NCBI RefSeq assembly: GCF_025398155.2
Contig: NZ_CP104562.2
Span: 3,224,001-3,288,000 of the forward strand
DNA length: 64,000 nt
DNA from: Roseateles amylovorans
GTDB lineage: Bacteria; Pseudomonadota; Gammaproteobacteria; Burkholderiales; Burkholderiaceae_C
Direction: 5' to 3'
Shown here: in pieces, positions 11,509 to 19,327 of the stretch
Numbering within the stretch: position 1 is the stretch's first letter
Layout: each line of letters begins with the position of its first letter
Translations under genes and position numbers: made by a program
The notes under the pieces: model-generated
Databases searched by the model: none
What the model was told of the DNA's origin: nothing
The model's input: the letters and a program-made list of their open reading frames with translations, nothing else

Positions 11509-11602
11509 CTCTGACATTCACACGCGTGATCACACCAGCAGGATGCACCGTTCAAGCCCGGCCAAGCCCGATCAATGCTCGAACAATGCCCGAATGAATG
11601 AA

Positions 11603-11619
11603 TGCAATCGACGATTGCA
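11603..11619. promoter_or_regulatory. Perfect operator-like palindrome
   Basis: TGCAATCG-A-CGATTGCA, an 8-bp perfect inverted repeat around one base, about 50 bases upstream of the -35 element at 11667. A candidate binding site for a dimeric regulator. Confidence 0.45.
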
Positions 11620-11638
11620 ATGAAACGAGGGACGCGTT

Positions 11639-11655
11639 CCCCCCTTTCCGGGGGG
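11639..11655. terminator. GC hairpin, possible terminator of the upstream operon
   Basis: Six C, TTTCC loop, six G. No T-run follows on the plus strand, so intrinsic termination is doubtful; it lies 130 bases after the ROK kinase stop and just before the next promoter. Confidence 0.35.
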
Positions 11656-11666
11656 CCTCTCATTCA

Positions 11667-11695
11667 TTGACAGGGTGGGGTGGGGTTCCTAGTAT
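11667..11695 (+). promoter_or_regulatory. Sigma-70-type promoter for the YczE-like gene
   Basis: TTGACA (11667-11672), a 17-base spacer and TAGTAT (11690-11695). The -35 is consensus and the -10 matches 4 of 6. Transcription should begin near 11702, leaving a ~147-base leader before the ATG at 11849. Confidence 0.6.
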
Positions 11696-11753
11696 CGGTC
11701 GGGCAGATTGGGTGGCACTCGATGGCGTGTTGTGTTGTCTGATCACGAGGTCG

Positions 11754-11781
11754 CTCGGTTGGGCCGGACCGAGTTTCGGTC
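11754..11781 (+). promoter_or_regulatory. Two mutually exclusive leader hairpins
   Basis: CTCGGT (11754-11759) can pair with ACCGAG (11768-11773), or GACCGA (11767-11772) can pair with TCGGTC (11776-11781). Both use the same middle strand, as in attenuators. This lies in the untranslated leader downstream of the promoter at 11667. Confidence 0.35.
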
Positions 11782-11848
11782 AGCGGTTCTCAGGACGCGA
11801 TGGCGACACACGCCCCCGGGATGGTTTCCACGTTCAACAGGACACCCC

Positions 11849-12526
11849 ATGACCCAGCGATCGACGGTGTGGACACAATGGCTCCGCCACCGCCTGCCGG
11901 CGCCTCGCCAGCTCCTGATGTATGCCGCCGGCTGTGTGCTGTTCTCCATCGGCGCCAAGTTCTTCATCGACGCCCGGCTGGGCACCGATCCGCTGGACGT
12001 GCTGGTCATCGGCATGAACCATTACCTCCAGCTCGGCATGGGCGGCTGTTCCGCGATCGTGGCGGTGGTCCTGCTGACCTGGTGGGTGCTGTGGAATCGA
12101 CGCTTTCCACCGCTGATGCCCTTCGTCACCACGGCCGCCGTCGGCTATCTCATCGACCTGTGGAATTGGCTGCGGATCGAGCGCTACACCGCCATTCCGG
12201 ATGCGCCGCTGGTGCAGGTGGTGCTTGGACTGATCCTGTGCGCCTACGCCTCGTCATTGATCATCATGAGCGGCGTGGGCATTCGCATCATGGACCTGGT
12301 GGCCATCACCATGATGGAGAAGCTGGGCTATTCCTTCTTCCGCGCCAAGATGACGCTGGAGATCAGCCTGTTCGCCACCGGATGGCTGCTGGGCGGACCG
12401 GTGGGTGTGGCCACCGTCATGTTCCTGTTCCTGGTGGGCCCTCTGATTCAGCCGTTCATTGCGCTCAACAGCAGCGTGATGCGGTGGAAAAACTTCGGAT
12501 TCGAGCGAGCGACCAGCCAGGGATAG
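11849..12526 (+). CDS. YczE/YitT-type integral membrane protein
   Basis: 225 residues with about five to six hydrophobic segments (roughly 20-40, 55-75, 85-105, 120-145, 165-200) and the family feature ARLGTDPLDVL after the first helix. It resembles Bacillus YczE, an inner-membrane protein encoded beside the phosphopantetheinyl transferase gene sfp and reported to be needed for non-ribosomal lipopeptide production, although its biochemical role is unknown. It has its own promoter and long leader. Membership of the cluster is inferred from position between the ROK kinase and an alpha/beta hydrolase. Confidence 0.75.
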   Translation: MTQRSTVWTQWLRHRLPAPRQLLMYAAGCVLFSIGAKFFIDARLGTDPLDVLVIGMNHYLQLGMGGCSAIVAVVLLTWWVLWNRRFPPLMPFVTTAAVGYLIDLWNWLRIERYTAIPDAPLVQVVLGLILCAYASSLIIMSGVGIRIMDLVAITMMEKLGYSFFRAKMTLEISLFATGWLLGGPVGVATVMFLFLVGPLIQPFIALNSSVMRWKNFGFERATSQG

Positions 12527-12739
12527 CGCCGTTCGGACGAACGTGCGTCACATCTGGACGCCCTTCAGGGGCAAAGGCTTGCCATGCACAGCGGCGCGCG
12601 AACGACGCGCCGGGTCCGTGCTGCTTCGGGCATGTTCATTCGTTCTCGTGGAAAGCCCCGCATCGCGCGCCCTCCTGAATCCGTTTCATGTCGGGACGCG
12701 AGGCAGTGCTTCCTTGTTGTCAAACAGAGGAGAGTTGAA

Positions 12740-13519
12740 ATGACGTCGAATCTCGTGAAGGTCTCGGATGGAGACATTGCGGTCGAACAGCTCGGCAATC
12801 GCGCAGCCGGCTCGACCGCCAGCATCGTGGCCGTGGCCTGCGACAAGTTTTCCGCCCTGGCCAAGCTGTCCTACCCAGTGGACCAGATGCAATTGCGGGG
12901 CTATGGCCGCAGCGTGGTGGCGACCAAGGGCAATTTCCGGCTGACGGACTATGTGAGTGACATCGACACCATCGCCGCACAGAGCAAGACGCCCGTCGTG
13001 CTGTTCGGCTATTCGCATGGCGGCTATTTCACTGCGGCCCATGCGGTGTCGCGTCCCGGCAATATCAAGGCACTGATCCTGATCGAGCCGGCCTTGTTCA
13101 CCGACCGGGCCGATCTGCTGGAGCGGGCCGAGAAGGCGGCCGCCGGCAACCAGGACCAGGCGCTGGAACGCACCGTTCAGTTCATCGAACCCACAGTGGG
13201 CTTGCGCAAGGATTCGGTGAGCCATTGGGTGAAGGCGGTCGCCGCCAACATCAATGACACCCGCAGCCTGGCCGATGAGTTCCGGGTGCGGGCCGAGCAC
13301 CCGATCACCGAGGAGGCCCTGGCCCGCATCGATGTGCCCACCTTGCTGATCGGCGGCACCCACAGCCAGATGGCCTTCATGACCAAGCGGGCGGCGCAGG
13401 CCATTCCGTATGCGTCGGTGGCCTGGATCCAGGGCGCCACCCACCTGAGCCTGCAGGAGGACGCGGCCGCCGCCCCGATCGCAGCGGTGATTGATGCCTT
13501 CTTGAATGGGCTGAAGTAG
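12740..13519 (+). CDS. Alpha/beta hydrolase (first of two paralogues in the cluster)
   Basis: 259 residues with an alpha/beta-hydrolase core: nucleophile elbow GYSHGG (Ser92) and C-terminal catalytic His in QGATHLSL. The start is fixed by a strong AGAGGAGAG ribosome site before ATG 12740; an in-frame extension upstream is unlikely. It is clearly paralogous to the protein at 32318: shared YSHGGxFTA, EPALFT, LLIGGT and AIPxAxVxWIxGA blocks in the same order. Candidates are a thioesterase-like off-loading enzyme, an esterase that unmasks the product, or a self-protection hydrolase. There is no signal peptide, so it is cytoplasmic. Confidence 0.8.
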   Translation: MTSNLVKVSDGDIAVEQLGNRAAGSTASIVAVACDKFSALAKLSYPVDQMQLRGYGRSVVATKGNFRLTDYVSDIDTIAAQSKTPVVLFGYSHGGYFTAAHAVSRPGNIKALILIEPALFTDRADLLERAEKAAAGNQDQALERTVQFIEPTVGLRKDSVSHWVKAVAANINDTRSLADEFRVRAEHPITEEALARIDVPTLLIGGTHSQMAFMTKRAAQAIPYASVAWIQGATHLSLQEDAAAAPIAAVIDAFLNGLK

Positions 13520-13640
13520 GGCGGTCCGATCGGCCGGGATGGGCGGGCACAACGCCCAGCCGGCCGGTGTCCTGGCGGCACGCGGTGCGACCGCGGGCCG
13601 CGTCTCGTGCGGATCGCCAGGGGGCGTCGAACCCGGACGC

Positions 13641-14123
13641 CTACTTGGCGGGCTTGCTGGGGGCCTTGCCGGGCGCTTTGGCCGTTGGCTTTGCGCCCGC
13701 ACTTTTGGCCGAGGTAGCGGACGTCGCCGACGTCGTCTTCTTCGCTGCGGCTTTCTTCGCCGCAGGCACTGCCGTGGCCTTGGCCTTGGCCGTGGAGGAG
13801 GGCGCCGACTTGGGCTTGGGCAACGGTATCTCTGCGGCGGTCCGCCGAATCAGGGTCGACAGCCACTCGCGGTCTTCCCACAGGTCACCGTCGATCAGGA
13901 AGCTGGGCTTGGCGCCCGGATAGGCGAGGCCTTCTTTCGGCTGCGCAATGTGCTGTCGACCGGCCTCGGTGATCTTTACGAAGAGCTGGTCGTCACACAG
14001 AAAGCCGACCACGCGGCCATCGCAATAGATGCCGAACTCGCCGAACATCTTCTTCGCGGAGACGTCGCCGGCCTGACTGATCTGCTCCAGGACATAGTCC
14101 ATCGTGCTTTGTCGTGATCCCAT
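13641..14123 (-). CDS. TfoX N-terminal domain protein with Lys/Ala-rich tail
   Basis: 160 residues. Residues 1-100 match the TfoX/Sxy N-terminal domain (MDYVLEQI, KKMFGEFGIYCDG, GFLCDDQLFVK and AYPGAKPSF). Residues ~105-160 are a Lys/Ala/Pro/Ser tail with AAKKAAAKKT-type repeats, like histone H1-type bacterial tails, suggesting nucleic-acid binding. Sxy proteins act in competence gene control, but stand-alone N-terminal domain proteins are widespread and uncharacterised. It is transcribed against the surrounding cluster genes and is probably not part of the biosynthesis. Confidence 0.85.
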   Translation of the reverse strand: MGSRQSTMDYVLEQISQAGDVSAKKMFGEFGIYCDGRVVGFLCDDQLFVKITEAGRQHIAQPKEGLAYPGAKPSFLIDGDLWEDREWLSTLIRRTAAEIPLPKPKSAPSSTAKAKATAVPAAKKAAAKKTTSATSATSAKSAGAKPTAKAPGKAPSKPAK

Positions 14124-14702
14124 GGTCTCTCCTCAAAGACGGCGCGGATCGCCGCCATGGACGGTGACTGCAGGCGCGAGCGAGCCGGCAAGCGGCAGAT
14201 GGTGTCGAATCATTCGGTGGGGCACGGACATCCTCGATGAAAGTGGGTGATGGCAACGATCAATGTAGCGGCTCGGACCGACCGCCCGAAGCCGTCTTCG
14301 TCTGGATGAGGGAATTCACCCATCCGAATCCTGCTATCCACGCTCATTCGCCTGCGTGGCGACCCTTGGATCATTTCGTCATTGAATGGCGAGCCGACCA
14401 CGCCTTCCGCACGACTGCCGCGACGAATCATCGGCCGGATTGATTCATCGATTCCATCGAATCTCCGTCGGATCGCGATCGGATGCACCGCTTGACCGCG
14501 CAGTTGAGGGAGTCGTTGGCCAAATGGTTGGCGAAGTGGTTGGCGAAGTGGTTGAGGCCGCAGGGGACGCGACAGGGACGCAACAGGGACGGGGAAACGA
14601 GAACACTGCAATCAAATCGATTGCCATAGACTGAATTCATTCAATGCGAGAGGCTGCGGCAGACGGTCACCGTGTTCGGATTTCGAGGGGGGAAGGCATA
14701 TC
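14124..14702. promoter_or_regulatory. 579-base regulatory region ahead of the core biosynthetic operon
   Basis: No gene seen. More AT-rich than its surroundings, especially 14610-14645, and it must contain the promoter of the twelve-gene operon starting at 14703 as well as that of the TfoX-like gene. It contains three 12-bp tandem units at 14515-14550 and an adjoining imperfect ACAGGGACG-type repeat at about 14561-14593. No sigma-70 pair with good spacing was recognised. Confidence 0.45.
14515..14550. repeat. Three 12-bp tandem direct repeats in a promoter region
   Basis: GTTGGCCAAATG followed by two exact GTTGGCGAAGTG units. Regular spacing of slightly more than one helical turn in an untranslated region suggests a possible regulator-binding array. 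Confidence 0.6.
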
Positions 14703-16208
14703 TTGAATGCAACGACCAATCTCAAATTCCTGTTGATCGGTATCGACGGTGCGTCATTCGACGTCGTCCATCGCCTGATCGACCGCGGTCAGCTTCCCAA
14801 CTTCGCCCGCCTTCGCGAGCGCGCAGCCTCCAGCGTGCTGCAGTCGACGTTCCCCCCGCATACCGCGCCCGGATGGGCCTCGATGCTGACGGGTGTGGAG
14901 CCGGGCGAGCATGGCATCTACCAGTTCTGGTCGCTTCAGGAAAGCGACTATGCGCCGCGCGGCATGAATGTCGGCGATTACGGCAGAGAGCCGATCTGGG
15001 TGGCATTGGAACGGCATGGGCTGCGGGTGGGCGTGCACAACGTGCCGATGACCCATCCCCCGCGCGCCCTGCGTGACGGCTACATGATCAGCTGGCCGCT
15101 CTCCACCACCTTGCGCTACACGGCGCCGCCCTCATTGATGCGGGAGCTGCTGGATGCCGGCCTGCATTACCACTCCGACATCGTGACGATGTATCGCGGA
15201 CAACGCGATTACGACGAGCAAGCCCACAAGTTCACCGCAGACCGCGCCGCCACCTGCCGCTATCTGCAGGAGGTTCATCCGGTCGACGCCATGTTCGTGG
15301 TGTTCACCGAGGTGGACCGCGTCAGCCATCACTATTGGGGCGAGCAGGACCATCCCGGTCCCGCCGTCGAGCGCTGCTATGAGGACATGGACCGCGCCCT
15401 GGGCAGCCTGCTGGAAATGACCGATGAGCAGACGCTGGTGATCGTGGCATCGGACCACGGTTTTGGTCGCTGCCAGGCCGATTTCCAGATTCACGAACTG
15501 CTGGAGCAACACGGGCTGATGGCGACGCGGTATGAGCCGGTCGACACCCCGGCTTCGGGCGATGGCCAGGACGATGCAAGCCTGCATGCCTGGTTCGAGT
15601 CTCAGCGCCGGTACAAGCGCACGGTCGATTGGTCGCGGACTCGGTTCTACATGCCGTCGCCCGGTTGTTTCGGGCTCAATGCCAATCTGAAGGGTCGGCA
15701 GCAGCACGGCGTCTTGGAACCCGGTGAGTTGGCCGACGCCGAAGCGGCCTTGCGCGACGCACTGGCCACGGTGGTCGACGACCAGGGCCGGCCGTGGTTC
15801 ACGCTGGAGCGACGCGCTGAGGTCTATCGCGGGCGCTGTCTGGAGACCGGCCCGGATTACCTGGTGGTCCCGCGCGACTTCAGTGTGATGGTCACGCCCA
15901 ACCTGACCGGCCAGCTCTGGTCCGCGCCGGTGCAGAGCGGGGTGCATCGGCCCGACGGCATCCTGTTCCTGGCGGGTCCGTCGGTGTCGCCGGGCGCGCC
16001 GCTGTTTGCCCGCATCGAGGACATCTATCCGACCATCCTGGTCCATCTGGGGCTGCCGGTGCCGGATGACCTGGACGGCCACTGGCTGTTGCCACCACGC
16101 CAGCCGGTCGAACGGGAAGCCGTTCAACAGCCTGACAGCGGACGTCGACTGAGCGTCGACGAGTCCGCGTTCATGGACCTCCAACTCCGCGCGATCGGAT
16201 ACCTCTGA
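14703..16208 (+). CDS. Alkaline-phosphatase-superfamily phosphodiesterase/pyrophosphatase, apparently active
   Basis: 501 residues of the type I phosphodiesterase/nucleotide pyrophosphatase class. The active-site residues are in place: metal ligand Asp15 in IGIDGAS, the nucleophile Thr54 in PPHTAPGW, the DRVSHHYW segment and the SDHGFG pair of ligands. It probably cleaves a phosphodiester, a phosphate ester or a nucleotide-sugar pyrophosphate. The start is TTG, chosen for the GGGGGGAAGG ribosome site seven bases upstream. First gene of the long core operon; the B12-radical SAM gene starts 1 base after its stop. A degenerate paralogue is encoded at 25582 in the same operon. Confidence 0.8.
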   Translation: MNATTNLKFLLIGIDGASFDVVHRLIDRGQLPNFARLRERAASSVLQSTFPPHTAPGWASMLTGVEPGEHGIYQFWSLQESDYAPRGMNVGDYGREPIWVALERHGLRVGVHNVPMTHPPRALRDGYMISWPLSTTLRYTAPPSLMRELLDAGLHYHSDIVTMYRGQRDYDEQAHKFTADRAATCRYLQEVHPVDAMFVVFTEVDRVSHHYWGEQDHPGPAVERCYEDMDRALGSLLEMTDEQTLVIVASDHGFGRCQADFQIHELLEQHGLMATRYEPVDTPASGDGQDDASLHAWFESQRRYKRTVDWSRTRFYMPSPGCFGLNANLKGRQQHGVLEPGELADAEAALRDALATVVDDQGRPWFTLERRAEVYRGRCLETGPDYLVVPRDFSVMVTPNLTGQLWSAPVQSGVHRPDGILFLAGPSVSPGAPLFARIEDIYPTILVHLGLPVPDDLDGHWLLPPRQPVEREAVQQPDSGRRLSVDESAFMDLQLRAIGYL

Positions 16209-16209
16209 C

Positions 16210-18039
16210 ATGGAAGTCGCACCTGCTTCGGTCCGCGCGGTCATTCCGGTTCAGTCGCTGCTGCGGGCGCCGCCCGTGTCCTCGCTGCCGCCAACCGACG
16301 ACGAACCGATCGTCAATCCGCTGCGCTCACCGGTGGACTTCACCCGTCCGCGCCCGATGCGGGTGTGTTTCCCGGTGCTGCTGGACGGCGATCTGGTGAT
16401 GAGCTCGGAGCACCTGGGCGTGAGCTATCTGGTGTCCATCCTGCGCGATCTCGGCAGCGAGGTGCGCATCATCGAAGTGGCCTCCACGCCCACCGGCGAT
16501 GTGGACGCGATCGAGGCGGTGGCGGCCTTCGCGCCTGACCTCATCGGCCTGTCGCTGACCACGGTCACCGTCTCCCATGCCACGGCGTTTTGCGCCGCAC
16601 TGCGCGAGCGGCTGGGGCCGGCAGTGGCTTTTCTGGCTGGAGGACCGCTGGCCACCTTCCTGGGCACCAAGCTGCTGAGCAATCCCCACTGGGGCTTTCT
16701 GGATGCACTGGTGCGTGGTGAGGGGGATGTGCCGCTGGTGCGCTATGTGGAGGCCTTCTGGACAGACCGCGACTACCGGCGGGTGCCCAGTCTGAGCTGG
16801 CGCAATGAGCACGGCCAGGTGATCGACAACCTGATCGGCTCTGGCGTCCCGGAGCTGGACATGCTGCCGGAGCCCGCCCGCGACCAGTTCGAGATGAATG
16901 GCCGCAAGCTGCCGTACCTGCGGCTGGCCACCTCTCGCGGCTGCAGTGCGCGATGCACCTTTTGCAATGCGCCGCATGCGGGCAACAAGATCAATCCGGG
17001 CAAGCTGTGGCGGGCGCGCTCGCCCGAGTGCGTGGTCGATGAGATCGAGCGTCTGTACCGCACCTATCAGTTCAATACCTTCGATTTCGTCGACTCGACC
17101 TTTGAGGACCCCGGCGGCGCCCCGTTTGCGAAACAGCGCATTGCCGAGATTGCCCAGGGCATCATCGATCGCGACCTCAAGATCTTCTACAACTGCTGCA
17201 TGCAGGCCAAGAACTGGCGCGAGGACGATCGTCCCCTGCTGGAGCTGCTGTATCGATCGGGGCTGGAGAAGGTGCTGATCGGCATCGAATCCGGCTCGCA
17301 GCGCGGGCTGGACCGATGGAAGAAGAAGTCCACCGTGACCGACAACAAGCGGGCCATCGACCTGCTGCGCTCGGTCGGCGTGTATGTGGCCTTCGGCTTC
17401 ATTGCCTATCACCCCTGGTCCGCCTTTGACGAGATCCGCGAGAACAACCAGTTCCTGCTGGAGTACATGGGCTACAACCTGCGGCGCTACACCGTGCGTC
17501 TGGAGCTGTACCCCGGTGCGGAAGCGGTGGAGCTGCTGCGCCAGGAAGGCAAGCTGCATGCGGACTTCGATGTGACGCTCAATCCGCTGAGCTACGACTT
17601 CCACGACGAGCGCATTCAGACGCTCTCCCGTTGCACCGCGATGCTGTATGGGGAGCGCTATGCAGAGGAAGCCGTGATCGGCGAGGTGCCGGCGGTGTTC
17701 GAGTTCGAGACCTACGACATCGTGCTGCACACCTACATGTCGCGACTGCGCCGCTTCTTCGGTGCGGATGCGCGGGGCGCCGAGATCCTGGATGCGACCG
17801 AAGCCAAGGCCGCTGCGGTGCGCCAGGAGATGAGCCGCTTCAATTTCGATCTGATCAGCGAGATGACCGATCTGGCGGAGGCCGGTGCACTCACCGACGC
17901 CTTCGCCCGCAGCCAGCAGCCGGCCGTGGAGGCGTTCTATCGGGAGCGGCTGAAGCGTCTGCGGCAGTTGCAGCTCGGCACCAGCATGCAGCTTCACCGC
18001 GCCGGCCTGCCGGTACGCAACATCCAGTTCAGCCAATAG
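16210..18039 (+). CDS. B12-binding-domain radical SAM protein
   Basis: 609 residues. Residues ~45-190 have the cobalamin-binding arrangement (SEHLGVSYLVSILRDLG, then IGLSLTT and FLAGGPLAT). The radical SAM core follows, with the 4Fe-4S motif Cys245, Cys249, Cys252 (GCSARCTFC), and a distal segment IGIESGSQRGLDRWKKKST. Class B radical SAM enzymes methylate unactivated carbon or phosphorus, or rearrange substrates. No DxHxxG motif is obvious, as in many class B enzymes. Pactamycin synthesis uses enzymes of this type for C-methylation. It lies 17 bases before a second radical SAM gene. Confidence 0.85.
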   Translation: MEVAPASVRAVIPVQSLLRAPPVSSLPPTDDEPIVNPLRSPVDFTRPRPMRVCFPVLLDGDLVMSSEHLGVSYLVSILRDLGSEVRIIEVASTPTGDVDAIEAVAAFAPDLIGLSLTTVTVSHATAFCAALRERLGPAVAFLAGGPLATFLGTKLLSNPHWGFLDALVRGEGDVPLVRYVEAFWTDRDYRRVPSLSWRNEHGQVIDNLIGSGVPELDMLPEPARDQFEMNGRKLPYLRLATSRGCSARCTFCNAPHAGNKINPGKLWRARSPECVVDEIERLYRTYQFNTFDFVDSTFEDPGGAPFAKQRIAEIAQGIIDRDLKIFYNCCMQAKNWREDDRPLLELLYRSGLEKVLIGIESGSQRGLDRWKKKSTVTDNKRAIDLLRSVGVYVAFGFIAYHPWSAFDEIRENNQFLLEYMGYNLRRYTVRLELYPGAEAVELLRQEGKLHADFDVTLNPLSYDFHDERIQTLSRCTAMLYGERYAEEAVIGEVPAVFEFETYDIVLHTYMSRLRRFFGADARGAEILDATEAKAAAVRQEMSRFNFDLISEMTDLAEAGALTDAFARSQQPAVEAFYRERLKRLRQLQLGTSMQLHRAGLPVRNIQFSQ

Positions 18040-18055
18040 CCGCAGGTCCACGCCC

Positions 18056-19327
18056 ATGCCACGTTCGCCCGACCTGTCCGCGCCTGCCCATCGTGCTGTC
18101 GCCGCCCACGCCACCGCAGAAGTCACCGCCTCGACACGGATGCTCGGCAACGACCTGGTGCTCAGCGAAAACGCCTGCAACCTGGGTTGCAGCTACTGCC
18201 TGACCGGGCAGAGCAACATGAAGGCCTCGCACGAGAGCCAGTTGATCTTCAAGCCGCCGGTCGTCGATCGCTACGAACCCGCCAGCCCGTTGCAGCAACG
18301 CCTGGCCCTGATCATCGACCGGGTGGACCGCAAGCTGCAGCCTCCGCTGCTGAAGATCACCGGCGGCGAGATCTTCATCATCCGCGGCATCATGGATTTC
18401 ATCGAGACGGTGGCCCCGATGCATGAGGCGGTGATCGTCCAGTCCAACGGACTGCCGCTGACGGCCGACCGCATTGCCCGCCTGAAGGCGCTGGGCAACA
18501 TCGTGGTGCAGATCTCGCTGGACAGCAGCGTCTATGAAGGCAACAGCTACCGGGTGGGCGCGCCGCATCTGCATGAGATGGTGATGGCGCGCATCCGTGC
18601 GGTGCTGGAGGCCGGCCTGCCGCTGGAACTGTACGGCGTGCTCAATGACCGCAGTGCGCCGTATCTGGCCGATTTCGTGCGCTGGTGCGGCGAGTTCCAG
18701 GGCAATGTGCCGCAGCTGTTTCCCTTCCCGGTGCGCGGCCCCGATTGCGGGGAATTCAAGGTGCGGCCCGACCAATGGGGCTTCATTGATGCGCTGTCCG
18801 ATCTCCGGATCCAGTATCCGGAGGTGCTGCCGCCTCAACCCTATCTGGACCGGCTCAGCGCGTTCTATCACGACGGACAGCGCAGCTGGCGCTGCCATCT
18901 GCCTCGTCTGGTGATTTCCACCTTCGACGATGGCGTGACCACGCCGTGTCCAAATATCTGGTTCCATTCGATGGGAGACCTGACCTCGGACCGGTGGGAA
19001 GACGTGCTCGATCAGGTCAATCAAACGGCGTTCTATGAGCTGCTGCTCGGCGAACGCCCCCGCCTGGATGCCTGCAAGGGCTGCTTCACGCCGTGGGACA
19101 CGCTGAGCCTGTATTTCGAGGACTTCATCTCGCTGGATGAGCTGTGCCGCGCGCCGTCGTATGCGCCGCCGGGCATTCGCGCCCTGATCGAAAGCCGCAA
19201 GGCCGCCTATCTCAGCGAACGGCAAGTCGTGCGGCGGCCCGGCGCCTTTTCTGCGGGCTTCGGCGGGACGGGCGCGCCGCTGCCATCCCCGTCCGCCGCA
19301 GCCCTTGGGGCGAGCGTCGTGCCATGA
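18056..19327 (+). CDS. Radical SAM enzyme with C-terminal auxiliary-cluster cysteines
   Basis: 423 residues. The 4Fe-4S motif is Cys41, Cys45, Cys48 (ACNLGCSYC), followed by the GGE-type motif KITGGEIFI. Further cysteines near the C-terminus (TPCPN and ACKGCFTPWD) resemble a SPASM/Twitch auxiliary cluster site. Such enzymes oxidise or epimerise carbohydrates and peptides, dehydrogenate alcohols, or form C-C bonds. In mitomycin (MitD) and pactamycin (PtmC) pathways a radical SAM enzyme acts on the aminosugar-aminobenzoate adduct, which is a fitting precedent. The ANL-methyltransferase gene overlaps its stop (ATGA). Confidence 0.85.
   Translation: MPRSPDLSAPAHRAVAAHATAEVTASTRMLGNDLVLSENACNLGCSYCLTGQSNMKASHESQLIFKPPVVDRYEPASPLQQRLALIIDRVDRKLQPPLLKITGGEIFIIRGIMDFIETVAPMHEAVIVQSNGLPLTADRIARLKALGNIVVQISLDSSVYEGNSYRVGAPHLHEMVMARIRAVLEAGLPLELYGVLNDRSAPYLADFVRWCGEFQGNVPQLFPFPVRGPDCGEFKVRPDQWGFIDALSDLRIQYPEVLPPQPYLDRLSAFYHDGQRSWRCHLPRLVISTFDDGVTTPCPNIWFHSMGDLTSDRWEDVLDQVNQTAFYELLLGERPRLDACKGCFTPWDTLSLYFEDFISLDELCRAPSYAPPGIRALIESRKAAYLSERQVVRRPGAFSAGFGGTGAPLPSPSAAALGASVVP

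Larger units (their letters stand above)
11509..11848. other. Intergenic regulatory region upstream of the YczE-like gene
   Basis: 340 bases without a gene. It holds, in order, a palindrome (11603), a GC hairpin (11639), a good sigma-70 promoter (11667) and two overlapping hairpins (11754-11781), each listed separately. Confidence 0.7.

Noticed and set aside
12584..12739. N-terminal extension of the alpha/beta hydrolase
   Set aside because: Arg/Ser-rich translation without homology to the paralogue, and a strong AGAGGAGAG site lies just before ATG 12740.
16327..18180. 617-codon open frame on the minus strand
   Set aside because: Antisense of the B12-radical SAM gene, whose motifs are intact on the plus strand.
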